DNA of 64,000 bases from Geomonas propionica (GCF_016458235.1 NZ_JAEMHK010000007.1:186001-250000), one strand, 5' to 3'. Positions 1 to 9,217 are shown, counted from the stretch's first letter. Notes: generated by a model not told the origin, from the letters alone. Made by a program: numbers and translations.

Positions 1-1
1 G

Positions 2-1540
2 CTGAAGGAAGCCCTCAAGGTGGTGGAAACGATGCTGGGCGTCGATGCCGAGCATGTCGCCACCAGGCTTAAGTACGCGGAACTGCTGTACGTGACCGGC
101 GCAGTAGAGCAGTCCCGGGAGGCCTTCCGGGCATTGCTGGCAGCTTTGCGCAATCGCGGTCTCGAAGGCGAGGCCGCCTCGATCGCCGCCCGTGTCCAGG
201 AACTCTTCCCCGAGGAGCAGGACGCGCCCGAGCCCGAGCCCGTTCCCGCATTTGCCGGCGAGGGACTGTCGACCACCGGTTTCGAAGGAGTAGAAGATGT
301 ACCCGGGGTGCAGCCCGCACCTTCCTGGGACAGCGCAATCGAGGAACCGGTCCTGCCGGACTGGGACGCTCCCGCGGCCGAACTGCCTGATCCCTTCGCG
401 GCGCCGACCCCGACGGAACAGCCCGAACCTGTCGCGGCAGCCCCTGCCTCATACGAGGCACCGGCACCTTGGGACACCGAGCAGGAAGAAACCGCTGAAG
501 AGGGCTCCATTGCCTGGGAAGAGGAGATCGAACTAGACCTGGAGGATGATGTTTTCGCGTCTGCGCCGACCCATGAGTCCGCTGCTGCCGAGCTTCCCGA
601 TGCACCCTCCGAACCCTCTGAACCGTCCGAGCCCGCAACTGCTGCCGCGGCCGGGGTAGAACTCCCGCTGGACTTCTCGCTGGAGCTGGACTTCGACGAA
701 GTCGCGGCCGAGGAGGACCTGGAGGCGGAGCCGGAAGAGGACGCTGCCCCGGTGGTGGAACTCGACTTGGAGCAGGGAGGGGATCTGGAGTTGACCCTGC
801 CCGACCAGGAAACCCCCTTCGGCGAATTCTCCTGGCAGGAAGAGGGGGACGAGCCGCAAGAGCCGGAAGAAGCGGAGCCGACGGCGGAGCTTGCCGAGTG
901 GGAGGAGGCCGAGCCCGAGCTCGAGGCGGAACTGGAACTTGAGCCGGAACTGGAACTTGAGCCGGAACTGGAACTTGAGCCGGAACTGGAGCTCGAGCCG
1001 GAGTTTGAACTCGAGCCGGAGCCCTTACAGGAACCTGAAGCGCCGGAAGCCCCGGAAGCTCCGGAACCGGCCCCGCTGCGCGGCTGGGAGGAGATCTTTC
1101 CGCAGGCGGCAGGCGGCGCGGACCTCGATACGGAGGAACTCGAGTCACACTACGATTTAGGGATCGGCTACAAGGAAATGGGGATGTACGCCGGGGCCAT
1201 CAAGGAATTCGAAATCGCGGCGGGGAACCCGCAGCGCCGCTTCGATTGCCTGACCCTGCAGGCAATCTGCTACCGCGACAAGGGAGAGCCGGCCAAGGCC
1301 GAGGAACTGTTGCAGCGCGCCCTGGAACTGACTGTGATCTCCAGGGACGAGCGCACCTCCCTCCACTACGAACTGGCGGTAATCGCGGAAGGAAAAGGCG
1401 CTGTGGAAGAGGCGATCGGGCTGTACCGCGAGGTGATCCGCGTCAATCCCAGCTACCAGGACGCTTCCAGCAGACTTTCCGCGCTCTCGGGCGAGGAGGT
1501 TGAGGATTTCATCGACTTGGAGCTGGAAGAGGGAAGCTGA
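2..1540 (+). CDS. TPR-repeat protein with acidic linker, 5' end outside window
   Basis: The reading frame is open from base 2, so the gene begins upstream of the window; a GTG at 20 is only an internal possibility. The visible part starts inside TPR-like helices (RLKYAELLYVTGAVEQSREAF), passes through about 290 residues of very acidic, Pro-rich, low-complexity sequence (PEPEP, ELELEPELELEP), and ends in a second TPR block (LGIGYKEMGMYAGAIKEFE, then CYRDKGEPAKAEELLQRAL, then YELAVIAEGKGAVEEAIGLY). TPR blocks usually mediate protein-protein contacts; no catalytic motif is visible. It converges on the TonB-like gene with a gap of four bases. Specific function unknown; similar large TPR proteins in Geobacter are sometimes linked to pili or secretion, which is only a guess here. 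Confidence 0.8.
   Translation: MKEALKVVETMLGVDAEHVATRLKYAELLYVTGAVEQSREAFRALLAALRNRGLEGEAASIAARVQELFPEEQDAPEPEPVPAFAGEGLSTTGFEGVEDVPGVQPAPSWDSAIEEPVLPDWDAPAAELPDPFAAPTPTEQPEPVAAAPASYEAPAPWDTEQEETAEEGSIAWEEEIELDLEDDVFASAPTHESAAAELPDAPSEPSEPSEPATAAAAGVELPLDFSLELDFDEVAAEEDLEAEPEEDAAPVVELDLEQGGDLELTLPDQETPFGEFSWQEEGDEPQEPEEAEPTAELAEWEEAEPELEAELELEPELELEPELELEPELELEPEFELEPEPLQEPEAPEAPEAPEPAPLRGWEEIFPQAAGGADLDTEELESHYDLGIGYKEMGMYAGAIKEFEIAAGNPQRRFDCLTLQAICYRDKGEPAKAEELLQRALELTVISRDERTSLHYELAVIAEGKGAVEEAIGLYREVIRVNPSYQDASSRLSALSGEEVEDFIDLELEEGS
928..1023 (+). repeat. In-frame 18-bp tandem repeat coding ELEPEL
   Basis: About five units related to GAACTTGAGCCGGAACTG lie in frame in the acidic linker of the TPR protein. 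The first three are nearly identical; the later ones change CTT to CTC and introduce TTT, so the array is partly degenerate. Length variation by slippage would stay in frame. Confidence 0.75.
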
Positions 1541-1544
1541 CCTT

Positions 1545-2294
1545 TTACCAGGTGAGCAGGTTGAGCGGGGGGACCAGGCGCACCGGCGCCTGGAAGAAGT
1601 CCCCGATGAAGTTGGCGGGGACCGGGGGGAGCGGTCCGGCCGTCTCCAGCGTCTTCTGCACGGCCCGGTCGTAGACGATGTTGCCTGAACTTTCCAAAAT
1701 GGTGCTGCCGATGATGTCGCCGTTACGGGTGATGGTGAGGTTCACCACGATCGGCGCCACCTTCTGATCCTTCTGTTCCAACCACCACTTATCGTTTACC
1801 CCCTGCAGCAGCCGAATGTAATACTCCTTTATCTCCGGACGCAGCGTGTCGCCGTCGCTGAGCGGCCTGAAGTACCCCTTGGTAAGACCCATCCCGAAGG
1901 TGGTGCGGGACTGTTCCTCGACGGCGGTCTGGGGCCGTGCCGGTTGCGGTGTCGGGGCCGCGGGCTGCGCGGCCTGCACCGGCTGCGGGGCTGGTGTCGG
2001 CGGCAGCGGTTCAGCCTCTTCCTGGGGGAGTTCCGGCTCGGGGTCGGGCTGGGGCTGGGGCTGTACCGCGGGGGCGGCCGGGACCGGTGCCGGGATTGAG
2101 TTGAGGTCGATGAAGGTGACGGCGGGACGCGCCGGTTCGCCGCCGCCGGGGATGCCGAGCAGAACGACCGCGCAGACCACGTGCAAAACCAGCGAGACCG
2201 CCAGCCCGGTGAGCAACTGCTTGTTGGGGCTGGTCGGGTACTGCTCTTCCTCGAGCGGGTCGAGTGGATCGAGCGGGTCTATCGCGTCTTGCAT
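1545..2294 (-). CDS. TonB-like energy transducer protein
   Basis: A 249-residue protein with TonB architecture: a short cytoplasmic N-terminus, one membrane anchor (LLTGLAVSLVLHVVCAVVLLGI, about residues 30-50), a long Pro/Glu/Gln-rich periplasmic spacer, and a C-terminal domain (PIVVNLTITRNGDIIGSTILESSGNIVYDRAV) matching the TonB C-terminal fold. Such proteins couple proton-motive force from ExbB/ExbD (or TolQ/TolR) to outer-membrane receptors; a TolA-like role is possible. No exbB/exbD gene is in the window. The ATG at 2294 is preferred over an upstream TTG at 2324 because AGAAGGA lies at good spacing. It converges with the TPR gene. Confidence 0.8.
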   Translation of the reverse strand: MQDAIDPLDPLDPLEEEQYPTSPNKQLLTGLAVSLVLHVVCAVVLLGIPGGGEPARPAVTFIDLNSIPAPVPAAPAVQPQPQPDPEPELPQEEAEPLPPTPAPQPVQAAQPAAPTPQPARPQTAVEEQSRTTFGMGLTKGYFRPLSDGDTLRPEIKEYYIRLLQGVNDKWWLEQKDQKVAPIVVNLTITRNGDIIGSTILESSGNIVYDRAVQKTLETAGPLPPVPANFIGDFFQAPVRLVPPLNLLTW

Positions 2295-2412
2295 GGCTGG
2301 TACGTCCTTCTCCCGCCATCCCAAAGCGGGCGTCAGGCATGGTTAGTGTCCGTCATGTATAACAAATTCGCGGCGGCTCTGGCAACCAAAGAAAGACGTT
2401 TACGGAAAATGC

Positions 2413-2436
2413 GAAGGGACCCCGCGGGGTCCCTTC
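2413..2436 (-). terminator. Hairpin terminator after malic enzyme gene
   Basis: A perfect 12-bp palindrome (GAAGGGACCCCG and its complement). On the minus strand it is followed by TTCGCATTTTCC, a weak T-rich tail. It separates the malic enzyme gene from the downstream tonB-like gene. Confidence 0.55.
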
Positions 2437-2507
2437 TTCGTTTGGGCAGTGTTTGGGTGCCACCCTTGTGGGAGGTTTATCCGGGACTTTCGGAGGCACG
2501 CAGCAGT

Positions 2508-2623
2508 TGCCCCCTCCCCTTGCGGGAGGGGGTAAGGGGGTGGGGGAAGATGCCATTATTTCCGCTGCTTGCGGCTTCACCCACCCCCCGTCCCCCTCCC
2601 GTCAAGGGAGGGGGAGCCCTGTA
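2508..2623. repeat. Two dispersed GC-rich palindromes (CCCTCCC/GGGAGGG family)
   Basis: Two imperfect palindromes, about 2510-2535 and 2590-2618, of the form CCCCTCCC-n-GGGAGGGGG. They lie between the tonB-like gene and the malic enzyme gene. The same family recurs near 28400, 30155, 33380, 39150 and 39240 in this window. The 302-base gap 2325-2626 holds these, the terminator above and no convincing gene. Confidence 0.65.
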
Positions 2624-2626
2624 GCC

Positions 2627-4966
2627 CTATAGCGGGGTAGGGGCCGGAGCGTCGAGGGAGGGGATGGGAGCGTCCAGGGCGGAGGAGGTTCGGCTCACCT
2701 TCCAGCGCAGCTCCTCCTGCATGCTCTGCGCGTCAACCACCGCTATGGCGGCCATGTTGACTATGGTGGCGACGTCGTCTCCCCTTTGCAGCACGTGGAC
2801 CGGTTTCTTCATCCCCATGAGGAGCGGTCCGATCGCCTCCGCCCCCCCCAACCGGTGCAGGAGCTTGTAGCAGATGTTCCCCGAGTTCAGGTCCGGGAAG
2901 ATGAGGATGTTGGCGGGGCCGGTAAGGGTGGTGAAGGTGTAGTTGGCGAGAAGCTCCGGCGTCACCGCCGTGTCCGCCTGCATCTCTCCGTCGATCTCGA
3001 GGCCGGGCACCCTTTCCTTCACGATCTCCACCGCGCGCTTCACCTTCTGGGTCAGGGCGTGGTTCACCGACCCGAAGTTGGCGAAGGAGAGCATGGCGAT
3101 GCGCGGCACGATGTCGAGCAGTTGCACCTTTTCCGCCGCCAAGAGCGCGGTCTCTGCCAACTCCTCGGCGGTCGGCTCGATCTCGACCGTTGTGTCGGCC
3201 ATGAAGTAGATCCCCTTTTTGAAGACCATCATGTACATGCCGTGCACGCCGGTCAGCTGCGGCTGCCTACCGATCACCTCCAGGGCCGGCCTGATGGTGT
3301 CGGGGTAGTGGGTGTCGATGCCGCCCAGGAGCGCGTCCGCGTCACCCATGTGCACCATCATGGCGCCGAAGTGGTTGCGCGACTTGCGGCGCACGATGCG
3401 TTGCGCCTCGGTGAGCGTGATCCCCTTGCGCTGCCTCATCCGGTACAGTTCCTGCGCGTAAGGCTCAGTCAGCTCGGAATTCTCCGGGTCGACGATGGTC
3501 AGGTTCAGCTCCATCCCCAGTTCGGCCATTTTTTCCAGCACCTTGGCGCGGTTCCCGATCAGGATCGGGTGGGCGATCCCTTCCTCCACCAGGTGGTAGG
3601 CGGCCTTGAGGATCTTCTCGTTGTCCCCCTCCGGGAAGACGATCTTCTTGGGATCGCTTTTCGCCTTGTTGATGATGGCGCGCATGGTCTCCTTGGCGCG
3701 CCCCTGCAGCGTTTCCAGCCACTCGACATAGCGGCCCATGTCTTCGATGGGGATCCGCGCCACGCCGCTCTCCATGGCTGCCCGGGCCACGGCCGGCGCC
3801 ACCCGCAGCAGGGCCCGGGGATCGAACGGCTTGGGGATGATGTAGTTGCGCCCGAAGGAGAAGCTCTCGTTGCCGTAGGCGCGGCAGACCGAGTCGGGAC
3901 ATTCCTCCTGCGCGAGCTGCGCCAGCGCGAACACCGCCGCCTTCTTCATCTCTTCGTTGATGGTGCTGGCCCGGACGTCGAGGGCGCCCCTGAAGATGAA
4001 GGGGAAGCCGAGCACGTTGTTGACCTGGTTGGGGTAGTCGCTGCGGCCGGTGGCCATGATCACGTCCGAGCGGACCGAGAGCGCCTCTTCCGGCGTGATC
4101 TCCGGGTCCGGGTTGGCCATCGCCATGATGATGGGATCTTTGGCCATCTCGCGCACCATCTGCGGGGTCACCGCCCCCTTCGCCGAGACGCCGATGAAGA
4201 CGTCCGCGCCGCGCATGGCCTCCTCCAGGGTGCGCCACTCGGTCCGGATCGCCAGCCGCTCCTTGTAGGGGTTCATCCCCTCGGTCCTCCCCTGGTAGAT
4301 CACCCCCTTGGTGTCGCACATGCAGAGGTTTTCCGGCTTGGCCCCCAGGGAGATGACCAGGTTGGCGCAGGCGACGCCGGCGGCCCCGGCGCCGTTGACG
4401 ACGATGCGCGCCTTTTCGATCTTCTTCCCGACCAGTTGCAGCGCATTGATGAGCGCGGCCGAGCAGATGATGGCCGTGCCATGCTGGTCGTCGTGGAAGA
4501 CCGGGATGTTCATGGTCTTCTTGAGCTCTTCCTCGATGTAGAAGCACTCGGGCGCCTTGATGTCCTCGAGGTTGATGCCGCCGAAGGTCGGTTCCAGAAG
4601 CTGCACCACCTTGATCACGTCGTCCGGTTTCTCCGATTTCACCTCCAGGTCGAAGACGTCGACGTCGGCGAAGCGCTTGAAGAGGACCCCTTTCCCCTCC
4701 ATGACCGGCTTGCCGGCCAGCGCCCCAATGTTCCCCAGCCCCAGCACCGCCGTACCGTTGGAGACCACCGCGACCAAGTTCCCTTTGGCGGTGTAGAGGT
4801 AGGCGTCCGACGGATTTTGTTCAATGGCGAGGCAGGGCTCGGCGACGCCGGGGGTGTAGGCGAGGGAGAGGTCCAGGGAGGTGAGGCAGGGTTTCGAGGA
4901 AATCACTTCGATCTTCCCCTTGCGCCCTGCGGCGTGATATTCGAGCGCGTCTATCTTCTTCGTCAT
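2627..4966 (-). CDS. maeB: NADP-type malic enzyme fused to phosphotransacetylase domain
   Basis: A 779-residue MaeB-type protein. Residues 1 to about 425 are malic enzyme: [11 protein letters not shown] carries the catalytic Tyr, [18 protein letters not shown] the Lys and acidic metal-binding stretch, HDDQHGTA follows, and GAGAAGVA is the dinucleotide-binding loop. Residues from about 430 to the end are a phosphate acetyl/butyryltransferase domain ([42 protein letters not shown]). Malic enzymes convert malate to pyruvate and CO2 with reduction of NAD(P). In MaeB proteins the PTA-like domain is usually regulatory, sensing acetyl-CoA, rather than catalytic. The length is normal for the family. 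The ATG is preceded by GAGGAGG. A promoter lies about 140 bases upstream. Confidence 0.95.
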   Translation of the reverse strand: MTKKIDALEYHAAGRKGKIEVISSKPCLTSLDLSLAYTPGVAEPCLAIEQNPSDAYLYTAKGNLVAVVSNGTAVLGLGNIGALAGKPVMEGKGVLFKRFADVDVFDLEVKSEKPDDVIKVVQLLEPTFGGINLEDIKAPECFYIEEELKKTMNIPVFHDDQHGTAIICSAALINALQLVGKKIEKARIVVNGAGAAGVACANLVISLGAKPENLCMCDTKGVIYQGRTEGMNPYKERLAIRTEWRTLEEAMRGADVFIGVSAKGAVTPQMVREMAKDPIIMAMANPDPEITPEEALSVRSDVIMATGRSDYPNQVNNVLGFPFIFRGALDVRASTINEEMKKAAVFALAQLAQEECPDSVCRAYGNESFSFGRNYIIPKPFDPRALLRVAPAVARAAMESGVARIPIEDMGRYVEWLETLQGRAKETMRAIINKAKSDPKKIVFPEGDNEKILKAAYHLVEEGIAHPILIGNRAKVLEKMAELGMELNLTIVDPENSELTEPYAQELYRMRQRKGITLTEAQRIVRRKSRNHFGAMMVHMGDADALLGGIDTHYPDTIRPALEVIGRQPQLTGVHGMYMMVFKKGIYFMADTTVEIEPTAEELAETALLAAEKVQLLDIVPRIAMLSFANFGSVNHALTQKVKRAVEIVKERVPGLEIDGEMQADTAVTPELLANYTFTTLTGPANILIFPDLNSGNICYKLLHRLGGAEAIGPLLMGMKKPVHVLQRGDDVATIVNMAAIAVVDAQSMQEELRWKVSRTSSALDAPIPSLDAPAPTPL

Positions 4967-5105
4967 GGCATCCTCCTCGAAACAGGTGGTAACGGTGAGT
5001 TTTGCGGACTGGAAAAAACGGCTGTAGCGATGTTCGGGTGCAAACGGGGAAACGATACTGCCACACTGCGGTGCGTCAGCAAAAGGAAGTCAGATGGGCT
5101 GCGAA

Positions 5106-5133
5106 AGTATAGCATGTCACCTCACCGGATCAA
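5106..5133 (-). promoter_or_regulatory. Sigma-70-like promoter for malic enzyme gene
   Basis: On the minus strand, TTGATC (5133-5128), a 16-base spacer and TATACT (5111-5106), with TG one base ahead of the -10. Transcription would start near 5099 and give a leader of about 130 bases before the ATG at 4966. Confidence 0.5.
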
Positions 5134-5161
5134 TCTCCAGCCTAGTCGCCGGATCAATCTC
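5125..5161. promoter_or_regulatory. Direct repeat CCGGATCAATCTC overlapping the maeB -35
   Basis: Two identical 13-bp copies of CCGGATCAATCTC start at 5125 and 5149, a 24-base period (just over two helical turns). The first overlaps the proposed -35 of the malic enzyme promoter, so it is a candidate operator. The binding protein is unknown. Confidence 0.45.
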
Positions 5162-5274
5162 AATCACCACCCAGGTTCAGGGGAGTTGATGGTGATGTCA
5201 GCTCAAGGTTGTAAATTGAGACAATCTGGTTGATAATCTTCGCGGCTATAACAGGAAACGAAGGGGAGGATGTC

Positions 5275-5757
5275 ATGGACAGGCTTTGGGCACCTTGGAG
5301 GATTGAATACCTGACGCAGCCACCGGCGCCGGGTTGCATCTTCTGTGCTGAGGGGGACGACCGGGAGCTCCTGGTCCTGCACCGCACCCCGCTGGCCCGC
5401 GTCATGCTGAACCGCTACCCGTACTGCAACGGTCACCTGCTGGTTTCGCTGCACCGTCACAGCGCCGATTTGGGCGGACTCTCCGGCGAGGAGATGCAGG
5501 AACTCTTCCGCGTGGCGGCGTTGTGCAAGGATGTCCTGACCCGCTCCAGCAGTCCCGACGGCTTCAACATCGGCATGAACTTGGGCAAGACGGCCGGGGC
5601 CGGCGTCGAGGACCACCTCCATCTGCACGTGGTGCCGCGCTGGAGCGGCGACAGCAACTTCATGTCCGTGGTGGCGGACCTTCGGGTCATCCCCGAGGCC
5701 CTGCTGGCGAGCTACGACCGGCTGCTCCCCTTCTTCCCCAAAGCGGAGGATGCGTGA
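5275..5757 (+). CDS. HIT family hydrolase / AP4A phosphorylase-like
   Basis: A 160-residue histidine-triad protein. The start at MDRLWAPWR is chosen because AGGGGAGG lies just upstream and this is the usual N-terminus of the family; the frame is open further upstream. CIFC (about residues 25-28) is the Zn-type Cys pair. The nucleotide-binding HIT motif is DHLHLHVVPRW, with the alternating H-x-H-x-H and the nucleophilic middle His. HIT proteins of this type cleave dinucleoside polyphosphates or nucleoside phosphoramidates; the substrate is not decided by sequence. The stop overlaps the start of the ROK kinase gene (GTGA), which indicates translational coupling. Confidence 0.9.
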   Translation: MDRLWAPWRIEYLTQPPAPGCIFCAEGDDRELLVLHRTPLARVMLNRYPYCNGHLLVSLHRHSADLGGLSGEEMQELFRVAALCKDVLTRSSSPDGFNIGMNLGKTAGAGVEDHLHLHVVPRWSGDSNFMSVVADLRVIPEALLASYDRLLPFFPKAEDA

Positions 5758-6653
5758 AGGGAGAGTTGTGCATCGGCGTGGACCTGGGGGGGAGTAATCT
5801 GAGATTTGCCCTGGTGGACCGGCAGGGGAGGGTGCTGGCGCGCAGCGCGGAGCCTACCTTGCCGGCGGCGGGGCTGGAATCACTAATGACGCGGCTCTTG
5901 TCGGGGGTGGAGCGGTTGCGGCAGCAGGCAGCCCGCATGGGGGCTGGGACCGTGGCGCTCGCGGTCGGGGTCCCGGGGCTGGTCTGCAGCGACGGGGTGG
6001 TGCGCGCCAGCGTCAATGTTCCCGTGCTCGAGGGGGTGCCCCTGGCCCGGGAACTTGCCGGGGCTACCGGGATGCCGGTGGCGGCGCTCAACGATGCCAA
6101 CGCCTGCGCGCTGGGTGAAAAGAACTACGGCGCCGGGCGCGATTACCGATCGTTGATCGCGCTCACTTTGGGGACCGGCGTCGGGTCGGGGCTGATCCTC
6201 GACGGGAAGCTCTGGACCGGCGTCGACGGCGCGGCCGGGGAATTCGGCCACATCCCGGTGGAACCCGAGGGACGCCCCTGTGGCTGCGGCGGCCGGGGCT
6301 GCCTCGAGCAGTACGCTTCGGCCGGCGCCATCGCGCGGGGGGGTGATGACGCAGCCGCGGTCGCTTGCCGAGCACAACAGGGAGATGCCGCGGCGCTCGC
6401 GCTCTTTGCCGAGGCAGGGCGCTATCTGGGGATTGCGGCCGCCGGGGTGGTGAACCTGCTCAACCTGGAGGCGGTCATCCTCTGCGGTGGCGTGGCGCGC
6501 AGCTTCGATCTCCTGGTACCCGCACTGCGCCGGGAACTGGAGGCCCGGACCTTCCCCGTTTCCGGCGGCCGGGTGCGCGTCGAACAAGGGATACTGGGGG
6601 ACGACGCCGGGGTGCTGGGGGCGGCGGTGGCCGCCTTCGGGGCCCTACTTTAA
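5754..6653 (+). CDS. ROK family sugar kinase (glucokinase-like)
   Basis: A 299-residue ROK protein starting at a GTG that overlaps the HIT stop codon by four bases. DLGGSNLRFALVD at the N-terminus is the phosphate-binding loop. NDANACALGE contains the catalytic Asp, GTGVGSGLI is the second glycine loop, and GHIPVEPEGRPCGCGGRGC is the ROK signature with the His/Cys zinc site. ROK kinases phosphorylate glucose, N-acetylglucosamine or related hexoses with ATP in the cytoplasm; glucokinase is the likeliest activity in this setting but is not proven. No HTH domain is present, so it is an enzyme rather than a ROK repressor. Confidence 0.88.
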   Translation: MKGELCIGVDLGGSNLRFALVDRQGRVLARSAEPTLPAAGLESLMTRLLSGVERLRQQAARMGAGTVALAVGVPGLVCSDGVVRASVNVPVLEGVPLARELAGATGMPVAALNDANACALGEKNYGAGRDYRSLIALTLGTGVGSGLILDGKLWTGVDGAAGEFGHIPVEPEGRPCGCGGRGCLEQYASAGAIARGGDDAAAVACRAQQGDAAALALFAEAGRYLGIAAAGVVNLLNLEAVILCGGVARSFDLLVPALRRELEARTFPVSGGRVRVEQGILGDDAGVLGAAVAAFGALL

Positions 6654-6755
6654 GAAAAAACTCTCATTATTAAAGAGCCGTTCGCGGCCAACCTATGTTA
6701 TAGTTACCGCTGCCCCGCAGGGCGGGGCTTCAATTTGACCTGTATGGAGGCGCCC

Positions 6756-7463
6756 ATGTCGTTTAGAAGCATTTTCAAAGCACTTTTCACCGCATGCATT
6801 CTGCTTACCCTGGCGGCCACCTCGTTCGCCGCAGCCCCGGTCAAGCCGGAGGAGTCTTTCCGCAACGCCTTCCCTCAGGTGCCTGTGGACAGCATGACCC
6901 CGACCGAGATCCCGGGGCTGTACGAGGTCGTCTCGGGTCAGCGCATCTTCTATTACTACCCCGACAAGGAACTGGTGCTGACCGGCGAGATCGTAGGCAA
7001 GGACCTGAAGAGCCGCACCGCCGAGCGTAAAGGGGCCATGATGGCCAAAGTGGCCAAGGACCTGCCGCTGGACAAGGCGCTCAAGATCGGGGACGGCAAA
7101 AAGGTGGTCATCGAGTTCACCGACCCCGACTGCCCCTTCTGCCGCAGGGGCGCCGAGTACTTCACCAAGCGGACCGACGTGACCCAGTACATCTTCTTCG
7201 CGCCGCTGGCCCACCCGGGGGCGATCACCAAGATCGAGTACATCCTGTCGGCCGACAACAAGGTCCAGGCCTATGACGCCATGATGCTCGGGCAGGAGAT
7301 TCCTGCCGGCGCCAAACCCGCCTCTCCGGAGATCAAGCGGTTGGCCCAGGAACACATGGAGCTGGCCAAGAAAGCCGGCGTCACCGGGACCCCCACCTTT
7401 TTCATCAAGGGCCAGATGGTCGTGGGCGCCGACGTAAACCGGTTGGACGAGTTGCTCAAGTAG
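6756..7463 (+). CDS. DsbC-like periplasmic thiol:disulfide interchange protein
   Basis: A 235-residue exported thioredoxin-fold protein. The start at MSFRSIFK has GGAGG at good spacing, and upstream in-frame starts lack one. A Sec signal peptide ends near SFAAA. An N-terminal dimerisation-like region (ESFRNAFPQVPVDSMTPTEIPGLYEVVSGQ) is followed by the active site DPDCPFCRRG (CPFC) and the cis-Pro loop GTPTFFIKG. DsbC/DsbG proteins isomerise wrong disulfides in the periplasm and are kept reduced by DsbD, for which no gene is seen here. Its last 8 bases overlap the 3' end of the convergent EndoQ-like gene. A weak GCCCCGC hairpin lies upstream near 6712-6727. Confidence 0.87.
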   Translation: MSFRSIFKALFTACILLTLAATSFAAAPVKPEESFRNAFPQVPVDSMTPTEIPGLYEVVSGQRIFYYYPDKELVLTGEIVGKDLKSRTAERKGAMMAKVAKDLPLDKALKIGDGKKVVIEFTDPDCPFCRRGAEYFTKRTDVTQYIFFAPLAHPGAITKIEYILSADNKVQAYDAMMLGQEIPAGAKPASPEIKRLAQEHMELAKKAGVTGTPTFFIKGQMVVGADVNRLDELLK

Positions 7464-8703
7464 CATCGTCCTCCGAAGCGGAGACCGAGACGGTGCCGAA
7501 CTTGCCGTCGTAACCGGGCTCGATTTCCACCTCGCCCGCACGCATCCTAGCAATACCAGCCGCCAGCGTCGCACTCGACCTGGCGGCTATTTTTTGTAAA
7601 GGCGCCTCGAGCAGGATGTGGAACTCGTTGCCCTGCTCCTGCAAAAGCTCGAAGTAGAGCGTCTCCGCTTTCTTGCTGGAACTCCCCACCCGCAGCGCAC
7701 CCCCGATCAGATCGATGAGCGGTATCACGGACCAGAAGGGAGGCGCCAGCGCCGGCCTCGCCCCCGTCGGACGATCCGCCAGGAGTTCCACCCGGTGCAG
7801 CACCCCCACGGTCAGTTTCCTTCCGCAGACGGGGCAGCGATAGTCGTGGGCGATGGTCTCCTCGGGGGAGAACCTGATGCCGCAGCACCGGTGGCCATCG
7901 GCGTGGTATTTCCCCTGCTCCGGGAAAAACTCGATGGTCCCCGCCACACCTTTGCCGCCGGCTATCGCCTGGTGGATCCCGTCATAGCAGAGTTCGGTGT
8001 CGAAGATGGTCGCCTCGCGCCCGAGCTTGGCGGCGGAGTGTGCGTCCGAATTGGAGATGAGCGTGACGCCGTCCAGGCCCGACAGGCGCCAGTTCATGGC
8101 GGGGTCGGAGGAGAGCCCGGTCTCGATGGCGTGGATGTGGGGGGCGAGTTCGTCGAAGCATTCCGAAAGCGACGCGAACCCGGAACAGGCGCCGAAGATG
8201 GAGTAGTGGGGGGTCCAGGCGTGTGCCGGGACGAGGAGCGCGCGCGGGGAGGCGTCGAGCACCATGGCCAGGAGGTCCTTGGCGTCGAGCTTCAGGATGG
8301 GCCTGCCGTCGGAGGCGAGGGAGCCGATGCGGGCAAGCTGGAGGTTCAGCCGGTGCGCCGCTGCGAAGTCGGGGAGCAGTATCAGGCAATGCACCTTCCT
8401 GGTGCGTCCCCCTTTCCGGTAGATGCAGCTGATTTCGCCGCTGATCAGGAAGGAGACGGGGGCGCGGCAGCTTGCCGGCACCTGGTCCGGGGGAGGCTCC
8501 CGGCGTAGGCGCAAGAGCCCAGCTTCGGCCGGCACCAGCTCCCGCTCCAGTTCGGCAAGCCATTCGGGGTGGGTGCAGTCACCGGTGCCGACCACCCGGA
8601 TCCCTTTCAACTGCGCCCAGCGCCAGAGTTGCTGGAGGTCGAGGTCGCGGCTGGTCGCCCTGGAAAAACGGGAGTGGATGTGCAGGTCTGCTGTGAATCT
8701 CAT
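7456..8703 (-). CDS. PHP-domain protein, endonuclease Q-like
   Basis: A 415-residue protein. The PHP metal-binding motif ADLHIHSRFS is at the N-terminus, with further His/Asp ligands in GTGDCTHPEW, PAHAWTPH and SNSDAHS. After about residue 290 comes a zinc-ribbon-like segment (CCGIRFSPEETIAHDYRCPVCGRKL) and a C-terminal region with PFWSVIPLIDLI. This order, PHP then zinc finger then basic tail, is that of EndoQ, which nicks DNA 5' of deaminated bases such as uracil and hypoxanthine. EndoQ is known from Thermococcales and some bacteria. The assignment is from architecture; polymerase-type or histidinol-phosphatase PHP proteins lack this zinc ribbon. It converges on and slightly overlaps the DsbC-like gene. 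Confidence 0.78.
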   Translation of the reverse strand: MRFTADLHIHSRFSRATSRDLDLQQLWRWAQLKGIRVVGTGDCTHPEWLAELERELVPAEAGLLRLRREPPPDQVPASCRAPVSFLISGEISCIYRKGGRTRKVHCLILLPDFAAAHRLNLQLARIGSLASDGRPILKLDAKDLLAMVLDASPRALLVPAHAWTPHYSIFGACSGFASLSECFDELAPHIHAIETGLSSDPAMNWRLSGLDGVTLISNSDAHSAAKLGREATIFDTELCYDGIHQAIAGGKGVAGTIEFFPEQGKYHADGHRCCGIRFSPEETIAHDYRCPVCGRKLTVGVLHRVELLADRPTGARPALAPPFWSVIPLIDLIGGALRVGSSSKKAETLYFELLQEQGNEFHILLEAPLQKIAARSSATLAAGIARMRAGEVEIEPGYDGKFGTVSVSASEDDAT

Positions 8704-8770
8704 GTGGGGCGGTTCCGGGCGCGCCTTGCGCCGTTACAGGGAGGCGGGGAGGGGCAGAGGGGCGGCGCCG

Positions 8771-9184
8771 TCAGGCGTCGCTGGCCCGGGAGGCGCCGAA
8801 CTTGGTGACCATGTGCTGCCGGTAGCTGACGATCTCGCTGCGCAGAGAGGCGAGCCTGGCCATCTTCTCGTCGATCTTCTCGATGTGCTCGTCGAGGATT
8901 TCCACCAGCCGGGGCACCATGCGCTCGGTCTGCTTGGCCTCGCCGTACGCCGCGTAGAGGTCCTGCATCTCCTTGATGGTGAGCCCCAGTTCCTTCAGCT
9001 TGATGATGAACTTGATGCGGCGCACGTAGTAGGGGGTGAAGCCGCGCGTGGCGCCGTCGCTTCTGGGAACGCTTTCGATGATGCCGACTTCCTCCCAGTA
9101 ACGGATGGTCCTGGTGGTGAGTCCCAGCGCAGCGGCGACGTCCCCGATCGAGGTGATCTCTTCGCCGTCGTTGATGATGTCCAT
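8771..9184 (-). CDS. MerR family transcriptional regulator
   Basis: A 137-residue protein with an N-terminal MerR winged HTH (ITSIGDVAAALGLTTRTIRYWEEVGII, then RGFTPYYVRRIKFIIKLKELGLTIKEM) and a C-terminal dimerisation coiled coil (LVEILDEHIEKIDEKMARLASLR). There is no Cys cluster of the metal- or redox-sensing type, so the signal is unknown. It is divergent from the nitroreductase gene. Its own promoter has a dyad between the -35 and -10, the place where MerR proteins bind, so autoregulation is likely. Confidence 0.9.
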   Translation of the reverse strand: MDIINDGEEITSIGDVAAALGLTTRTIRYWEEVGIIESVPRSDGATRGFTPYYVRRIKFIIKLKELGLTIKEMQDLYAAYGEAKQTERMVPRLVEILDEHIEKIDEKMARLASLRSEIVSYRQHMVTKFGASRASDA

Positions 9185-9217
9185 GGAAAACCTCTCGGTG
9201 GCAATAAATTCCCAGCT

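Noticed and set aside
928-1023. Intergenic tandem repeat or minisatellite
   Set aside because: The array is in frame inside the TPR protein and codes an acidic ELEPEL linker.
2786-5233. Antisense frame of about 815 codons opposite the malic enzyme gene
   Set aside because: Shadow of a gene with unmistakable malic enzyme and PTA motifs on the other strand.
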